This document shows positions 6,409 to 12,367 of a stretch of 35,830 nt of DNA, in pieces. The stretch is taken from the IMG/VR virus record IMGVR_UViG_3300042691_008285, positions 1 through 35,830 of that record. One strand, given 5' to 3'. The notes under the pieces were generated by a model. The model searched no databases. It was not told the origin of the DNA and saw nothing but the letters and a program-made list of their open reading frames with translations. A program made the position numbers and the translations under genes. How positions within the stretch are numbered: the stretch's first letter is position 1; the number at the start of each line of letters is the position of its first letter. The stretch is from a virus.

Positions 6409-6703
6409 CGTATCTGTCATAAAAGTGGTCGCAATAGCTTTGGTAATTGGCATCGCAGATGTAGAGAGTAATTATGTTTGAGAGAATTATAAGTATGGAA
6501 ATTGCTGCCATCAGGTAATTGCCATTTGTGCCGTATTCCTCAATCATTGATTCATGGATATTCACCCATTGCCATTCACCGGAATAAGACGGGAATCCGA
6601 ATAAAAGGATAAACAAATTGGCAAATACATAGATGATTTTAGCCTTTTCTTTTTTCCATAACCATTCTCTGAATGTCATGGGTATTGAGTTGTGTCTTTT
6701 CAT
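6383..6703 (-). CDS. Two-helix membrane protein (106 aa), probably leaderless
   Basis: The product starts MKRHNSIPMTFREWLWKKEK and has hydrophobic segments at about residues 22-38 and 64-82, with a charged, aromatic C-terminal tail ending NKKNKK. No family recognised. The start at 6703 is set by the promoter box TACATTCG, whose last base is 4 bases before the ATG; the longer upstream frame runs through the promoter. It is a membrane gene transcribed alone at the head of the HTH/SEC-C group. A superinfection-exclusion or host-membrane role is possible. Confidence 0.65.
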   Translation of the reverse strand: MKRHNSIPMTFREWLWKKEKAKIIYVFANLFILLFGFPSYSGEWQWVNIHESMIEEYGTNGNYLMAAISILIILSNIITLYICDANYQSYCDHFYDRYDANKKNKK

Positions 6704-6707
6704 TTCG

Positions 6708-6740
6708 CGAATGTAGAAAAGTTTTTTGAAAAAATTATTT
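6708..6740 (-). promoter_or_regulatory. Promoter abutting the start of 6383-6703
   Basis: On the minus strand TACATTCG (6715-6708) is one base off TAnnTTTG. It is preceded by CAAAAAACTTTTC and followed after 4 bases by the ATG. The layout matches the promoters at 1880 and 20624 and predicts a leaderless transcript. Confidence 0.5.
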
Positions 6741-6902
6741 TTTATTTCCCTGCATCCGCTGCCGGGCATCTCTGAGGAAATGTTGCCAATCGTTTTCATC
6801 CATGTCCATCGCAATGATGTCCAATTCAGTTAATACAGGTGCAACCTGTTTGAATTCCTTTTGCCTTTTCTTTTGCTGATTTCTCAATTTTTGTGGTGTC
6901 AT
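6735..6902 (-). CDS. Small helical basic protein (55 aa)
   Basis: The product starts MTPQKLRNQQKKRQKEFKQ and consists of a strongly basic N-terminal helix followed by an acidic C-terminal half (DIIAMDMDENDW). No family recognised. The start at 6902 is preferred to 6953, which lies inside the methyltransferase gene; 6902 follows its stop by 7 bases. It may be an accessory or regulator, co-transcribed with the methyltransferase. Its 3' end overlaps the promoter for the next gene. Confidence 0.5.
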   Translation of the reverse strand: MTPQKLRNQQKKRQKEFKQVAPVLTELDIIAMDMDENDWQHFLRDARQRMQGNKK

Positions 6903-6909
6903 GTTGTGA

Positions 6910-7731
6910 TTAAAAAAGTGTTGGATGTTGTTTATCAATTTTTGTTTTAGCATAACCTAATTCTGCAATTTCCTTTCGTGTTTGCCTTTCAGATTCAAGC
7001 CATGCATTTGCTTTCTGCCAAAATTCCTTCTTTATCTCAAATCCAAATGCTTTCCTTTTTATTTGTTCTGCCGCAATTAAGGTGCTGCCACTTCCTGCAC
7101 ATGGATCAATAACAACATCACCCTCATCCGTGAAAATTTCAATCAATCTTTTCAATAATTCAACGGGCTTCTGTGTGGGATGCAATTTTTCATGCTTATT
7201 GTCTCTCGGCCAATCCATGCAATTAAAAATCATTTTGCCATTGTTGTTAAATTTTGGCAATCTATCGCGATAAAACAAAACTGCATATTCGCAATTTCCG
7301 ATAATTTTCATATTTGCTTTTAACACTTGTGCTGAGAAATTTTTGCGGAAAACTAAATTGATATACCTATTGAGGCCGTATTTTTTAGCAAGTTCAATCA
7401 GATAGAATTGTTGTTCAAATTCACAAAAAACAATCATACATGGGGCATTACTTTTTGCTCTTTTGCCATCTTCGGCAGGTCGCTTATCTTCTTTTTTAAG
7501 CATGGTTGAGCAAAAATGCATGAATTCTGCAGGCCTGAAATCTTTATCCGTATCAAAAAATTCTTTTCCCGCTAATTCGCTTTCTCCATTCTGATTGTCT
7601 CCATCCTTATACCATGCAGGATTGGAGGCATAGGCATTATTGCCTAAATTGTAAGGAATATCCGCAATAATCAATTGTGCTTTGGGTATTGCATATCCTT
7701 TGTAGTTTTGAAAATGGTCTCTGTATATCAT
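6910..7731 (-). CDS. DNA methyltransferase, beta-class N6-adenine/N4-cytosine type (273 aa)
   Basis: Transfers a methyl group from S-adenosylmethionine to an amino group on DNA bases. The motif order is catalytic motif first and SAM-binding last, as in the beta class: DIPYNLG at 24-30 (motif IV), HPTQKP at 184-189, and the SAM-binding loop DPCAGSGST at 209-217. Motif IV has Ile where DPPY/NPPY/SPPY is usual. No restriction partner is nearby, so it is an orphan, probably protecting phage DNA from host restriction. The start at 7731 gives an ATGA overlap with the winged-helix gene; a longer frame to 7800 would overlap it heavily. Target sequence cannot be told. Confidence 0.88.
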   Translation of the reverse strand: MIYRDHFQNYKGYAIPKAQLIIADIPYNLGNNAYASNPAWYKDGDNQNGESELAGKEFFDTDKDFRPAEFMHFCSTMLKKEDKRPAEDGKRAKSNAPCMIVFCEFEQQFYLIELAKKYGLNRYINLVFRKNFSAQVLKANMKIIGNCEYAVLFYRDRLPKFNNNGKMIFNCMDWPRDNKHEKLHPTQKPVELLKRLIEIFTDEGDVVIDPCAGSGSTLIAAEQIKRKAFGFEIKKEFWQKANAWLESERQTRKEIAELGYAKTKIDKQHPTLF

Positions 7732-8060
7732 TTTGTTGTGATTTGATTTCTGATTTCTTCTGCTCTTTTTATCATTTCCATGCCCGCAGATTTTAACCAA
7801 TTGGCAGCATGGGTGATTTCGTCAATGGTGGCATATTGCGTTAATCGGTAACCTTTCTGCCCGGAAATTATCCTCCCTCCGGATGATGCTGCAATGTATC
7901 GGACATCTCTATCTGATATGTTAAGCATTTGCCGTATTTCCTTGTATTTTATCCAATTTCTCCGGGCATGCAGCACATTCATCAATGCCGTGATTTTCTC
8001 GCGCTCAATGTCCGTTTTCGCGGTCTTTTTTGGCTCAGGAAATGTTATTGCGGTCTGCAT
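7728..8060 (-). CDS. Winged-helix-like DNA-binding protein (110 aa)
   Basis: The segment from about residue 25 to 75 (NVLHARRNWIKYKEIRQMLN, then ISDRDVRYIAASSGGRIISG and KGYRLT) has the helix-helix-recognition helix-wing pattern of a small winged-helix domain: the 'RDVRYIA' helix would contact DNA and GRIISGQKGYRL would be the wing. The rest is helical. Similar proteins in Bacteroidota phages sit beside replication or modification genes. It is coupled to the methyltransferase by ATGA. Function beyond DNA binding is not evident. Confidence 0.6.
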   Translation of the reverse strand: MQTAITFPEPKKTAKTDIEREKITALMNVLHARRNWIKYKEIRQMLNISDRDVRYIAASSGGRIISGQKGYRLTQYATIDEITHAANWLKSAGMEMIKRAEEIRNQITTK

Positions 8061-8478
8061 AGGCTATGTCTTTGAATTTTGGATTAAATGCCGATAGATA
8101 AGTGAATCGCGGATATTTTTGCGGACAAAACTTGCCGGGCATCGTGGCAATTTTCGATGGATGGAGGAAAATGTCACCGAATTTTGCCGTGATGTAATCC
8201 TGAATGATTTGCCTTTTTTGTTTTAGCATTCCGGAGAAATTCACCGGGAAATCGTCATCCCGATGAATTTCAACATAAGAATGCTCTAATGGTATATTGC
8301 AGATGAATTTGCCTGATTTCCGGTTGTAAAGGTAAATGTGTGATCTTTTCATCATGCCTGTGAATTCGCCATACATATCGAATGCGCTCTCCGTGTCCAT
8401 CATTCCACTTTGAATTGGCTCATTCACGATGACCAATAATGGTCTTGTCCAATATCGTACAATAACGTAATGCGCCAT
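8035..8478 (-). CDS. Hypothetical protein (147 aa)
   Basis: No family recognised. It is a mixed alpha/beta protein with a strand-rich N-terminus (MAHYVIVRYWTRPLLVIV), a central basic stretch KRSHIYLYNRKSGKFICN (about 44-61) and many aromatic residues. It has two cysteines, no membrane segment and no signal peptide. The start overlaps the upstream stop as TAATG, and the 3' end overlaps the next gene by 26 bases, so it lies inside the long early operon. Nothing allows a function to be assigned. Confidence 0.7.
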   Translation of the reverse strand: MAHYVIVRYWTRPLLVIVNEPIQSGMMDTESAFDMYGEFTGMMKRSHIYLYNRKSGKFICNIPLEHSYVEIHRDDDFPVNFSGMLKQKRQIIQDYITAKFGDIFLHPSKIATMPGKFCPQKYPRFTYLSAFNPKFKDIAYADRNNIS

Positions 8479-8696
8479 TAGTACTCAGGATTTAAGATTG
8501 ATTCCAACAGAAACAATTTTGATTGCTCTTTTTTCCGCATTTCTTTTGCAGATACATCTAATGCATTGTCTGCGATTACTTCATTAAGCATGGCAATGTC
8601 ATCTGATATTTCCCGGTGTTTTTTCATCAATTCGGCAACAATCTCTGCATTCCTTTGTGCAATTGCCGGATGCGTTGGCGTGAATTCATTGCTCAT
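8478..8696 (-). CDS. Small coiled-coil protein (72 aa)
   Basis: The product starts MSNEFTPTHPAIAQRNAEIV. Residues 15-65 are a continuous charged helix with hydrophobic positions spaced in heptads, so it is probably a coiled coil. No family recognised. It overlaps the upstream gene by 11 bases and the downstream gene by TAATG, so translation is likely coupled along the row. Confidence 0.65.
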   Translation of the reverse strand: MSNEFTPTHPAIAQRNAEIVAELMKKHREISDDIAMLNEVIADNALDVSAKEMRKKEQSKLFLLESILNPEY

Positions 8697-8922
8697 TTGT
8701 GGCAGGTGTTAATGTTTGCTGAATGATTTTGTTGCAATGAAATTTGATTGCATCTGCAATGCCGGAAAGGATTAGTATGTCATCAGGGTTGTCAAATTTG
8801 AAGTCGCTGATTTCGCATAGTTCTCCGCGATGGTACATCCATACTTGACCATTTGATTCGATTTCGATTTTCAAGCCTTCCACTGGCTCGTAAATGTGGG
8901 TTTTTTTGGTGTAGTGTTTCAT
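8686..8922 (-). CDS. Hypothetical protein (78 aa)
   Basis: The product starts MKHYTKKTHIYEPVEGLKIE. It has a strand-rich centre (LKIEIESNGQVWMYHRGEL) and a C-terminal helix ending in TNEQ. No family recognised. The start at 8922 is preferred to 8988 because it forms an ATGA overlap with a 27-codon ORF upstream and has the A-rich leader common in this genome. Function unknown. Confidence 0.65.
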   Translation of the reverse strand: MKHYTKKTHIYEPVEGLKIEIESNGQVWMYHRGELCEISDFKFDNPDDILILSGIADAIKFHCNKIIQQTLTPATNEQ

Positions 8923-9002
8923 TTTGTTTGATTGATTACTTCGATTAATACTACCGCTGAGCGTACTGATTCGGGCATTTCGCCCCATGTGATGGTGTTC
9001 AT
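8919..9002 (-). CDS. Tiny coupled ORF (27 aa)
   Basis: The product starts MNTITWGEMPESVRSAVVLI and ends EVINQTK. The stop TGA overlaps the next gene's ATG as ATGA, and its own start overlaps the stop of the 28-codon ORF upstream in the same way. Its leader CAAAATCACACAAAATG matches the leader element seen before 12130, 9847 and 9525. It may be a translated peptide or serve only to couple translation. Confidence 0.45.
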   Translation of the reverse strand: MNTITWGEMPESVRSAVVLIEVINQTK

Positions 9003-9085
9003 TTTGTGTGATTTTGGTTTTTGTTTGATTTATATCCCCATCTGAGTAGGGCGATGAATGTTGCGGTGAAAATGATGGTGTGCAT
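8999..9085 (-). CDS. Tiny hydrophobic ORF (28 aa)
   Basis: The product starts MHTIIFTATFIALLRWGYKS: residues 3-14 are hydrophobic and the tail is Lys/Asn-rich, so it could be a short membrane peptide. It begins 5 bases after the stop of 9091-9525 and ends in an ATGA overlap with the 27-codon ORF. Position and coupling argue that it is real; its small size makes this tentative. Confidence 0.4.
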   Translation of the reverse strand: MHTIIFTATFIALLRWGYKSNKNQNHTK

Positions 9086-9090
9086 GGTGA

Positions 9091-9525
9091 TTAGCCTACA
9101 ATGTGTGATTCAATGATTTCTCCCGTTTCGTTGCAAATTATCTGCACAATGCCGCCTTTGTAGTTAGCAAAGTATGATTCATCCGTGCCATTATTGAATT
9201 GGATGTAGTTTTGGCAAAATTCCAATGATTCGGCAAAGCCTTTGAAATCTGATGTGGTTTCATCGTGAAATTGGACATCGTAGGTCATTTTGGCATCAGC
9301 TTCAAAATATCCTCCATCGTGCTTGATGTAGTCTTGATTTGTTTCACAGATGGTCATGCCGTTTGCATCTTTGATGCTGCCGTCATCTTGCGGGAAATAT
9401 CTGTCGTTAATACGTTCAGAAAAAAATTTGATTACTGCCTCGCGTGCGTTGTTGGCATTTTGTTCGATGCAAAGATTTTGAAATCTTGAATCATTTCCGG
9501 TGTAGGTGATTTTGTAGGTGTTCAT
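9091..9525 (-). CDS. Hypothetical protein (144 aa), paralogue of 9602-9847
   Basis: The N-terminal 30 residues (MNTYKITYTGNDSRFQNLCI onwards) match the N-terminus of the next gene upstream (MTTFKITYTGNDSRFKNLST), so the two arose by duplication. The rest is polar with a strand-helix pattern, three cysteines and many Asn residues, ending IIESHIVG. No known family. The leader CATAACACACACACAATG is a form of the CACACACAATG element seen before other early genes. It is probably a cytoplasmic early protein. Confidence 0.7.
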   Translation of the reverse strand: MNTYKITYTGNDSRFQNLCIEQNANNAREAVIKFFSERINDRYFPQDDGSIKDANGMTICETNQDYIKHDGGYFEADAKMTYDVQFHDETTSDFKGFAESLEFCQNYIQFNNGTDESYFANYKGGIVQIICNETGEIIESHIVG

Positions 9526-9555
9526 TGTGTGTGTGTGTTATGGTGGTTAGGTTTA

Positions 9556-9577
9556 GCACCCGACCATTGCCGAGTGC
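9556..9577. other. Hairpin between the paralogous genes
   Basis: A 7-bp stem (one G-U pair) of GCACCCG and CGAGTGC encloses an 8-base loop, between the stop at 9602 and the ATG at 9525. On the minus strand it is not followed by a T-run, so it is a structural element or attenuator rather than a clear terminator. Confidence 0.35.
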
Positions 9578-9601
9578 CTCCCCTTGTTTCCTTTTTCTTC
9601 A

Positions 9602-9847
9602 TTAGTCATTCAAATATTTCATTAACGCTATGTCTGCTTTTGCGTTTGCATATTCGTAATTTTCTCCATCAAACGCTCTGTCATAAGCATCGTTAAAAAT
9701 TTTTAATGCTTCTTGTTCATACTCTTTGTAGCAAGTCATTCCGTTAGGAAGATTTACTTTTTCTCTTGCGGTGTTGGCATCTTGTGTGGTGGAAAGATTT
9801 TTGAATCTTGAATCATTCCCGGTGTAAGTGATTTTGAAAGTTGTCAT
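9602..9847 (-). CDS. Hypothetical protein (81 aa), shortened paralogue
   Basis: It shares its first 30 residues with 9091-9525 (KITYTGNDSRFKNL motif, then ANTAREKV) but then diverges into a helical tail (KEYEQEALKIFNDAYDRAFD, ENYEYANAKADIALM). The tail looks like a different domain, so this may be a duplicate whose C-terminus was replaced. Its leader CAAAACCACACACAATG carries the CACACACAATG element. No known family. Confidence 0.65.
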   Translation of the reverse strand: MTTFKITYTGNDSRFKNLSTTQDANTAREKVNLPNGMTCYKEYEQEALKIFNDAYDRAFDGENYEYANAKADIALMKYLND

Positions 9848-9885
9848 TGTGTGTGGTTTTGATTGGTGAATTTTGATTGATTTGA

Positions 9886-9982
9886 TGATGCAAATATCAA
9901 TAAACTTTTTTGATATGCAATACCTCCGAAAAAGTTTTTTTGTAAAAAATACCTAAATCGCTGAAAATCAGCGCAAAAAATT
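9886..9982 (-). promoter_or_regulatory. Control region with inverted repeat and hairpin
   Basis: This is the gap between 9983 and 9847. On the minus strand TTGCATATCAA and TTGATATTTGCA (9938-9892) form an inverted repeat around AAAAGTT; the second half contains the box-like GATATTTG. CGCTGA-AAA-TCAGCG (9959-9973) is a perfect 6-bp hairpin that may end the upstream transcript. A similar arrangement (AAACTTTTTT, taccc, TCGCTGAAAAT) recurs at 12150-12235. It is probably the promoter and operator of the 9847-8478 genes. Confidence 0.5.
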
Positions 9983-10192
9983 TCATTCTTTGCCGGATAA
10001 TAATCCCAAATATCCCTCCCGAATGACCTCCACAACCTGCAATTTATCCTTTTCCAATACACGGTGATGCCGGGAAACAATCCTCTCCCATGCCTGCATT
10101 TCCTTTGGATTTTCGGCAGAATCAGGCAAAATTATCTCATACAAAATGCCATTCACCCGGTATTTCACCCGGCATTTCCATACATAATTCAT
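9983..10192 (-). CDS. Small hypothetical protein (69 aa)
   Basis: The product starts MNYVWKCRVKYRVNGILYEI. Strands dominate the first 25 residues and a charged helix follows (KEMQAWERIVSRHHRVLEKD). No family recognised. The ATG overlaps the upstream stop as ATGA. This frame, rather than the opposing-phase frame 9844-10080, is chosen because it keeps the operon overlap and has a balanced composition. It is last in the replication-gene group. Confidence 0.65.
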   Translation of the reverse strand: MNYVWKCRVKYRVNGILYEIILPDSAENPKEMQAWERIVSRHHRVLEKDKLQVVEVIREGYLGLLSGKE

Positions 10193-10857
10193 AAATCAAT
10201 GCCCTTTTCCATCAATTCTACCAACACCTGATGCCTGCATCTTTGCTCTGCAATTGTTCCCTTTCCTGCATTTGCCGTTAATTGCTCAATAATGCCGTGA
10301 ATTTCAAATCTTCTGCCGTGTGATGCCGTGATGGTCAATTCTGACCTTAAGTCTGCCAAAATTGAATCTTTGTGCCTTTCCCATGCATTTTCCGGGATGA
10401 TTCCGTGTTTCACCATGTTCCTGTACATGATGCCACCACCATCAATGAATGTTCCATATTGTTTCCAATCATCTTTCATCCTCTGCCATAGTGCGGGGTA
10501 ATCCACAACCCTCTGGACGTTTTCCTCAGTTTTCTTTGCGATCATGATGATGTTATCTTTCAGCCATTCTCCCCTCTGCTCACTTCGTTTGTAAACTTTA
10601 ATCCAATCATTGATTGTTTTCCCGGCAATGGTTTTAAACTCTCCCAATTCTCCCTTTGCGCCTAAATTGAAAATTAATGGCAATTCCTCACGATACAATG
10701 TCGAATGCAGCATATTGATGTCAATGGCAATGTGCCTGGCAATGGTTGCCAATTGTGATGCCTCAGGAATGTGCCACCCGATGTACTCATACACGAATGT
10801 GAGCAATGGCATGATTTGCTCTGATGTCACCGGGTTTTGTTTGATTATTGCTTTCAT
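10189..10857 (-). CDS. Hypothetical replication-group protein (222 aa)
   Basis: Largely helical, with segments such as GELGEFKTIAGKTINDWIKV (about 70-89) and a C-terminal HQVLVELMEKG. No catalytic motif or family is recognised. It overlaps the replication-initiator-like gene by 4 bases (ATGA), and Bacteroidota phages often pair these two. A helicase-loader or initiator-partner role is conceivable, but the sequence gives no direct support. It has one Cys and no membrane segment. Confidence 0.65.
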   Translation of the reverse strand: MKAIIKQNPVTSEQIMPLLTFVYEYIGWHIPEASQLATIARHIAIDINMLHSTLYREELPLIFNLGAKGELGEFKTIAGKTINDWIKVYKRSEQRGEWLKDNIIMIAKKTEENVQRVVDYPALWQRMKDDWKQYGTFIDGGGIMYRNMVKHGIIPENAWERHKDSILADLRSELTITASHGRRFEIHGIIEQLTANAGKGTIAEQRCRHQVLVELMEKGIDL

Positions 10858-11711
10858 TTGAATTCAGGAATTAAGGATTGCCCACTTTGAAGAATTTCCA
10901 TTGCCTCTTTGATTTTTTCTTTGTTTGATTGCTTTTTTGCCTCATGGCTGATGTCGGGGAAATCCCTGCACCATGAGCGCAATGTCAAAAATGCAGATTT
11001 ATATTTTTTGACGGCATCTTTTTTATTCTCCAATGCCTCCATTTTTTTGTGAACTGCATCCCTGCCAAATTCTTCCACCAATCGCATCAATTGTTCCTCC
11101 GTTAATGGTTTCTGCATTTTTAGAACTGATGGATAATGATGCAGGACGTATTCACGTTTTTTTTCATCCGGCCAATCAGAATTTATTTCGCGTTTTATTT
11201 CTAATTTATTTTTTTTTGAAATTACTATTTCATTATCAATTTCATATTCACTTTCATATTCATGATTTTGCTTTCTTTTTGCTTTAGATTTTGCTTTACC
11301 AAAAGTTGAATCAAAATTAACATCCTTTTGTTGTGATTTTCTTCCTCCTTTACTTCCTGCCTCGCTTCTGATTTCGCTGATTTCACCATCTTTTTTCATC
11401 CGTTTCTGACACAAAAAATCCCCATCAAAATACATCACCTTTGCCTCTAATAATTCTTTCAATGCAGATTCAATTTCATGCACATTAAAAGGTAATAACC
11501 GGGCAAACAATTGTGCAAAATTTGTGATTTGGTTGTCACTTTGCTTAAATTTTTGCTTAAGCAAAATTCCACCATAGGTTTCTGACTTGTGCAAAAGGCA
11601 CATTATTTTAATATAAACACCTTGCGCTGATGCGCTGCATTCGTTCAGTTTTTCATCTGTTAAAAAATCCTGAACATACAATGGCAAATATGGTTGGTCT
11701 CTTAGTGCCAT
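10854..11711 (-). CDS. Replication-initiator-like protein (285 aa)
   Basis: The N-terminal domain, MALRDQPYLPLYVQDFLTDE followed by KLNECSASAQGVYIKIMCLL (residues 1-40), is the winged-helix start of phage replication or DUF1376/DUF7833-like proteins that read 'dpaFLfYp.DFl.de.l..ls.eaqG.yirLLc'. A basic linker (KSQQKDVNFDSTFGKAKSKA, about 127-146) leads to a helical C-terminal domain with the repeated pattern QLMRLVEEFGRDAVHKKMEA. It probably recognises the origin and recruits host helicase. An in-frame ATG at 11765 is possible; 11711 matches the family start. Confidence 0.75.
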   Translation of the reverse strand: MALRDQPYLPLYVQDFLTDEKLNECSASAQGVYIKIMCLLHKSETYGGILLKQKFKQSDNQITNFAQLFARLLPFNVHEIESALKELLEAKVMYFDGDFLCQKRMKKDGEISEIRSEAGSKGGRKSQQKDVNFDSTFGKAKSKAKRKQNHEYESEYEIDNEIVISKKNKLEIKREINSDWPDEKKREYVLHHYPSVLKMQKPLTEEQLMRLVEEFGRDAVHKKMEALENKKDAVKKYKSAFLTLRSWCRDFPDISHEAKKQSNKEKIKEAMEILQSGQSLIPEFK

Positions 11712-11810
11712 AAAAAAGAAAATCCCGGCATCCATGCATCGGAAAGGCCTGTATCGCGAGGCCATGCATTTCCACCGGGAAAAAGATTGTTTGTTTTCAT
11801 TCGATACTTT

Positions 11811-11839
11811 GCCGACACATTTCCGATGTGTTTTCCGGC
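11811..11839. other. Leader hairpin of the replication gene
   Basis: GCCG-ACACAT-TTCCG-ATGTGT-TTTC-CGGC forms a two-part stem inside the 130-base leader, just downstream of the promoter box at 11843. Such a 5' structure may stabilise or regulate the mRNA; no riboswitch class is recognised. Confidence 0.4.
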
Positions 11840-11842
11840 ATT

Positions 11843-11873
11843 CAAATATAGCAATTATTTTTCAAATTCCAAA
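11843..11873 (-). promoter_or_regulatory. Canonical Bacteroidota promoter of the replication operon
   Basis: On the minus strand TTTG (11873-11870) and TATATTTG (11850-11843) are separated by 19 bases, an exact fit to the -33/-7 consensus. The expected start is about 11836-11838, giving a leader of about 125 bases. The promoter overlaps the end of the zinc-finger gene 11855-12130, so the two units are separable. Confidence 0.7.
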
Positions 11874-12130
11874 CGGCAATCAGGGCATCCATCAAATAAT
11901 GATGTATTTTCACATTCAACAATGATGCTGCATTCACCATTGCAATGATTGCAGGTTATCCGGCCATTGGCCTTTCGCGGTGAATCCTCGCATGGCTCAT
12001 GGTCAATTTTACCATCAATGCAATGTGGGCATTCTATTTCAATATGATGGGCATCTGCCCTGCCAAATACCCGGACAGATGCAAATTCATTTTTTGAAAT
12101 TCTGATGGTGGTGGTGTATGGTAAGGTCAT
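11855..12130 (-). CDS. Zinc-finger protein with DnaJ-like CxxC motifs (91 aa)
   Basis: The pairs CPHC (about residues 34-37), CNHCNG (about 60-65) and CPDC (about 82-85), with further Cys at about 47 and 67-74, give a layout like a shortened DnaJ-type zinc-binding region. The N-terminal 30 residues form strands. The leader CAAAATCACACACAATG carries the recurrent CACACACAATG element. It is first of the leftward early genes and may bind nucleic acid or protein; no specific role can be assigned. Confidence 0.7.
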   Translation of the reverse strand: MTLPYTTTIRISKNEFASVRVFGRADAHHIEIECPHCIDGKIDHEPCEDSPRKANGRITCNHCNGECSIIVECENTSLFDGCPDCRLEFEK

Positions 12131-12150
12131 TGTGTGTGATTTTGATACCG

Positions 12151-12245
12151 CAATTATCGGAAAACTTTTTTAATAAATACCCATCCAAACAAAAAAAACT
12201 TTCTTTTTCCCGTAACTCGCTGAAAATTAAAGCATCTAATTTTAA
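12151..12245 (-). promoter_or_regulatory. Control region before the zinc-finger gene, similar to 9886-9982
   Basis: On the minus strand GATAATTG (12158-12151), preceded by TAAAAAAGTTTTCC, is a weak -7-like box 20 bases before the ATG at 12130. The stretch shares with 9886-9982 the order AAACTTTTTT, TACCC and TCGCTGAAAAT. It lies between divergent transcription units, so it could also be part of an origin, but there is no direct evidence. Confidence 0.4.
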
Positions 12246-12266
12246 GAAAACTGCCGAAAATTGGCC

Positions 12267-12274
12267 TATCTTTG
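12267..12274 (+). promoter_or_regulatory. Plus-strand promoter box TATCTTTG
   Basis: TATCTTTG exactly fits TAnnTTTG and is followed by CATTCTCC and an ATG at 12283. The -33 region is only weakly matched (TTTTAAG near 12240). It is the likely promoter for the small transcript 12280-12354, with read-through to 12368-12934. Confidence 0.55.
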
Positions 12275-12279
12275 CATTC

Positions 12280-12354
12280 TCCATGTGTGGTGGTGACCTC
12301 TCATGTGTGAATTTTGATTCCGATGTCGGATAATACCCGGCATCGGTTTTTTTT
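12280..12354 (+). ncRNA. Candidate small RNA or leader with attenuator (about 75 nt)
   Basis: Transcription from TATCTTTG (12267) would begin near 12280 and meet a full terminator at 12320-12354, giving a transcript of about 75 bases. It holds a 16-codon ORF (MCGGDLSCVNFDSDVG) starting at 12283, whose stop overlaps the terminator stem. This is either an independent small RNA or a leader peptide-attenuator for the downstream lysis-region gene at 12368. Not homologous to any RNA family I recognise. Confidence 0.4.
12320..12354 (+). terminator. Rho-independent terminator
   Basis: CCGATGTCGG and CCGGCATCGG form a 10-bp stem (one G-T) with a 7-base loop, followed by eight T. It is a textbook plus-strand terminator, placed before the ATG of the downstream plus-strand gene. 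Confidence 0.75.
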
Positions 12355-12367
12355 ATACCTTAATCAC

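Noticed and set aside
9844-10080. 78-codon minus-strand frame over the control region
   Set aside because: It covers the promoter/operator gap and conflicts with 9983-10192, which keeps the operon overlap.
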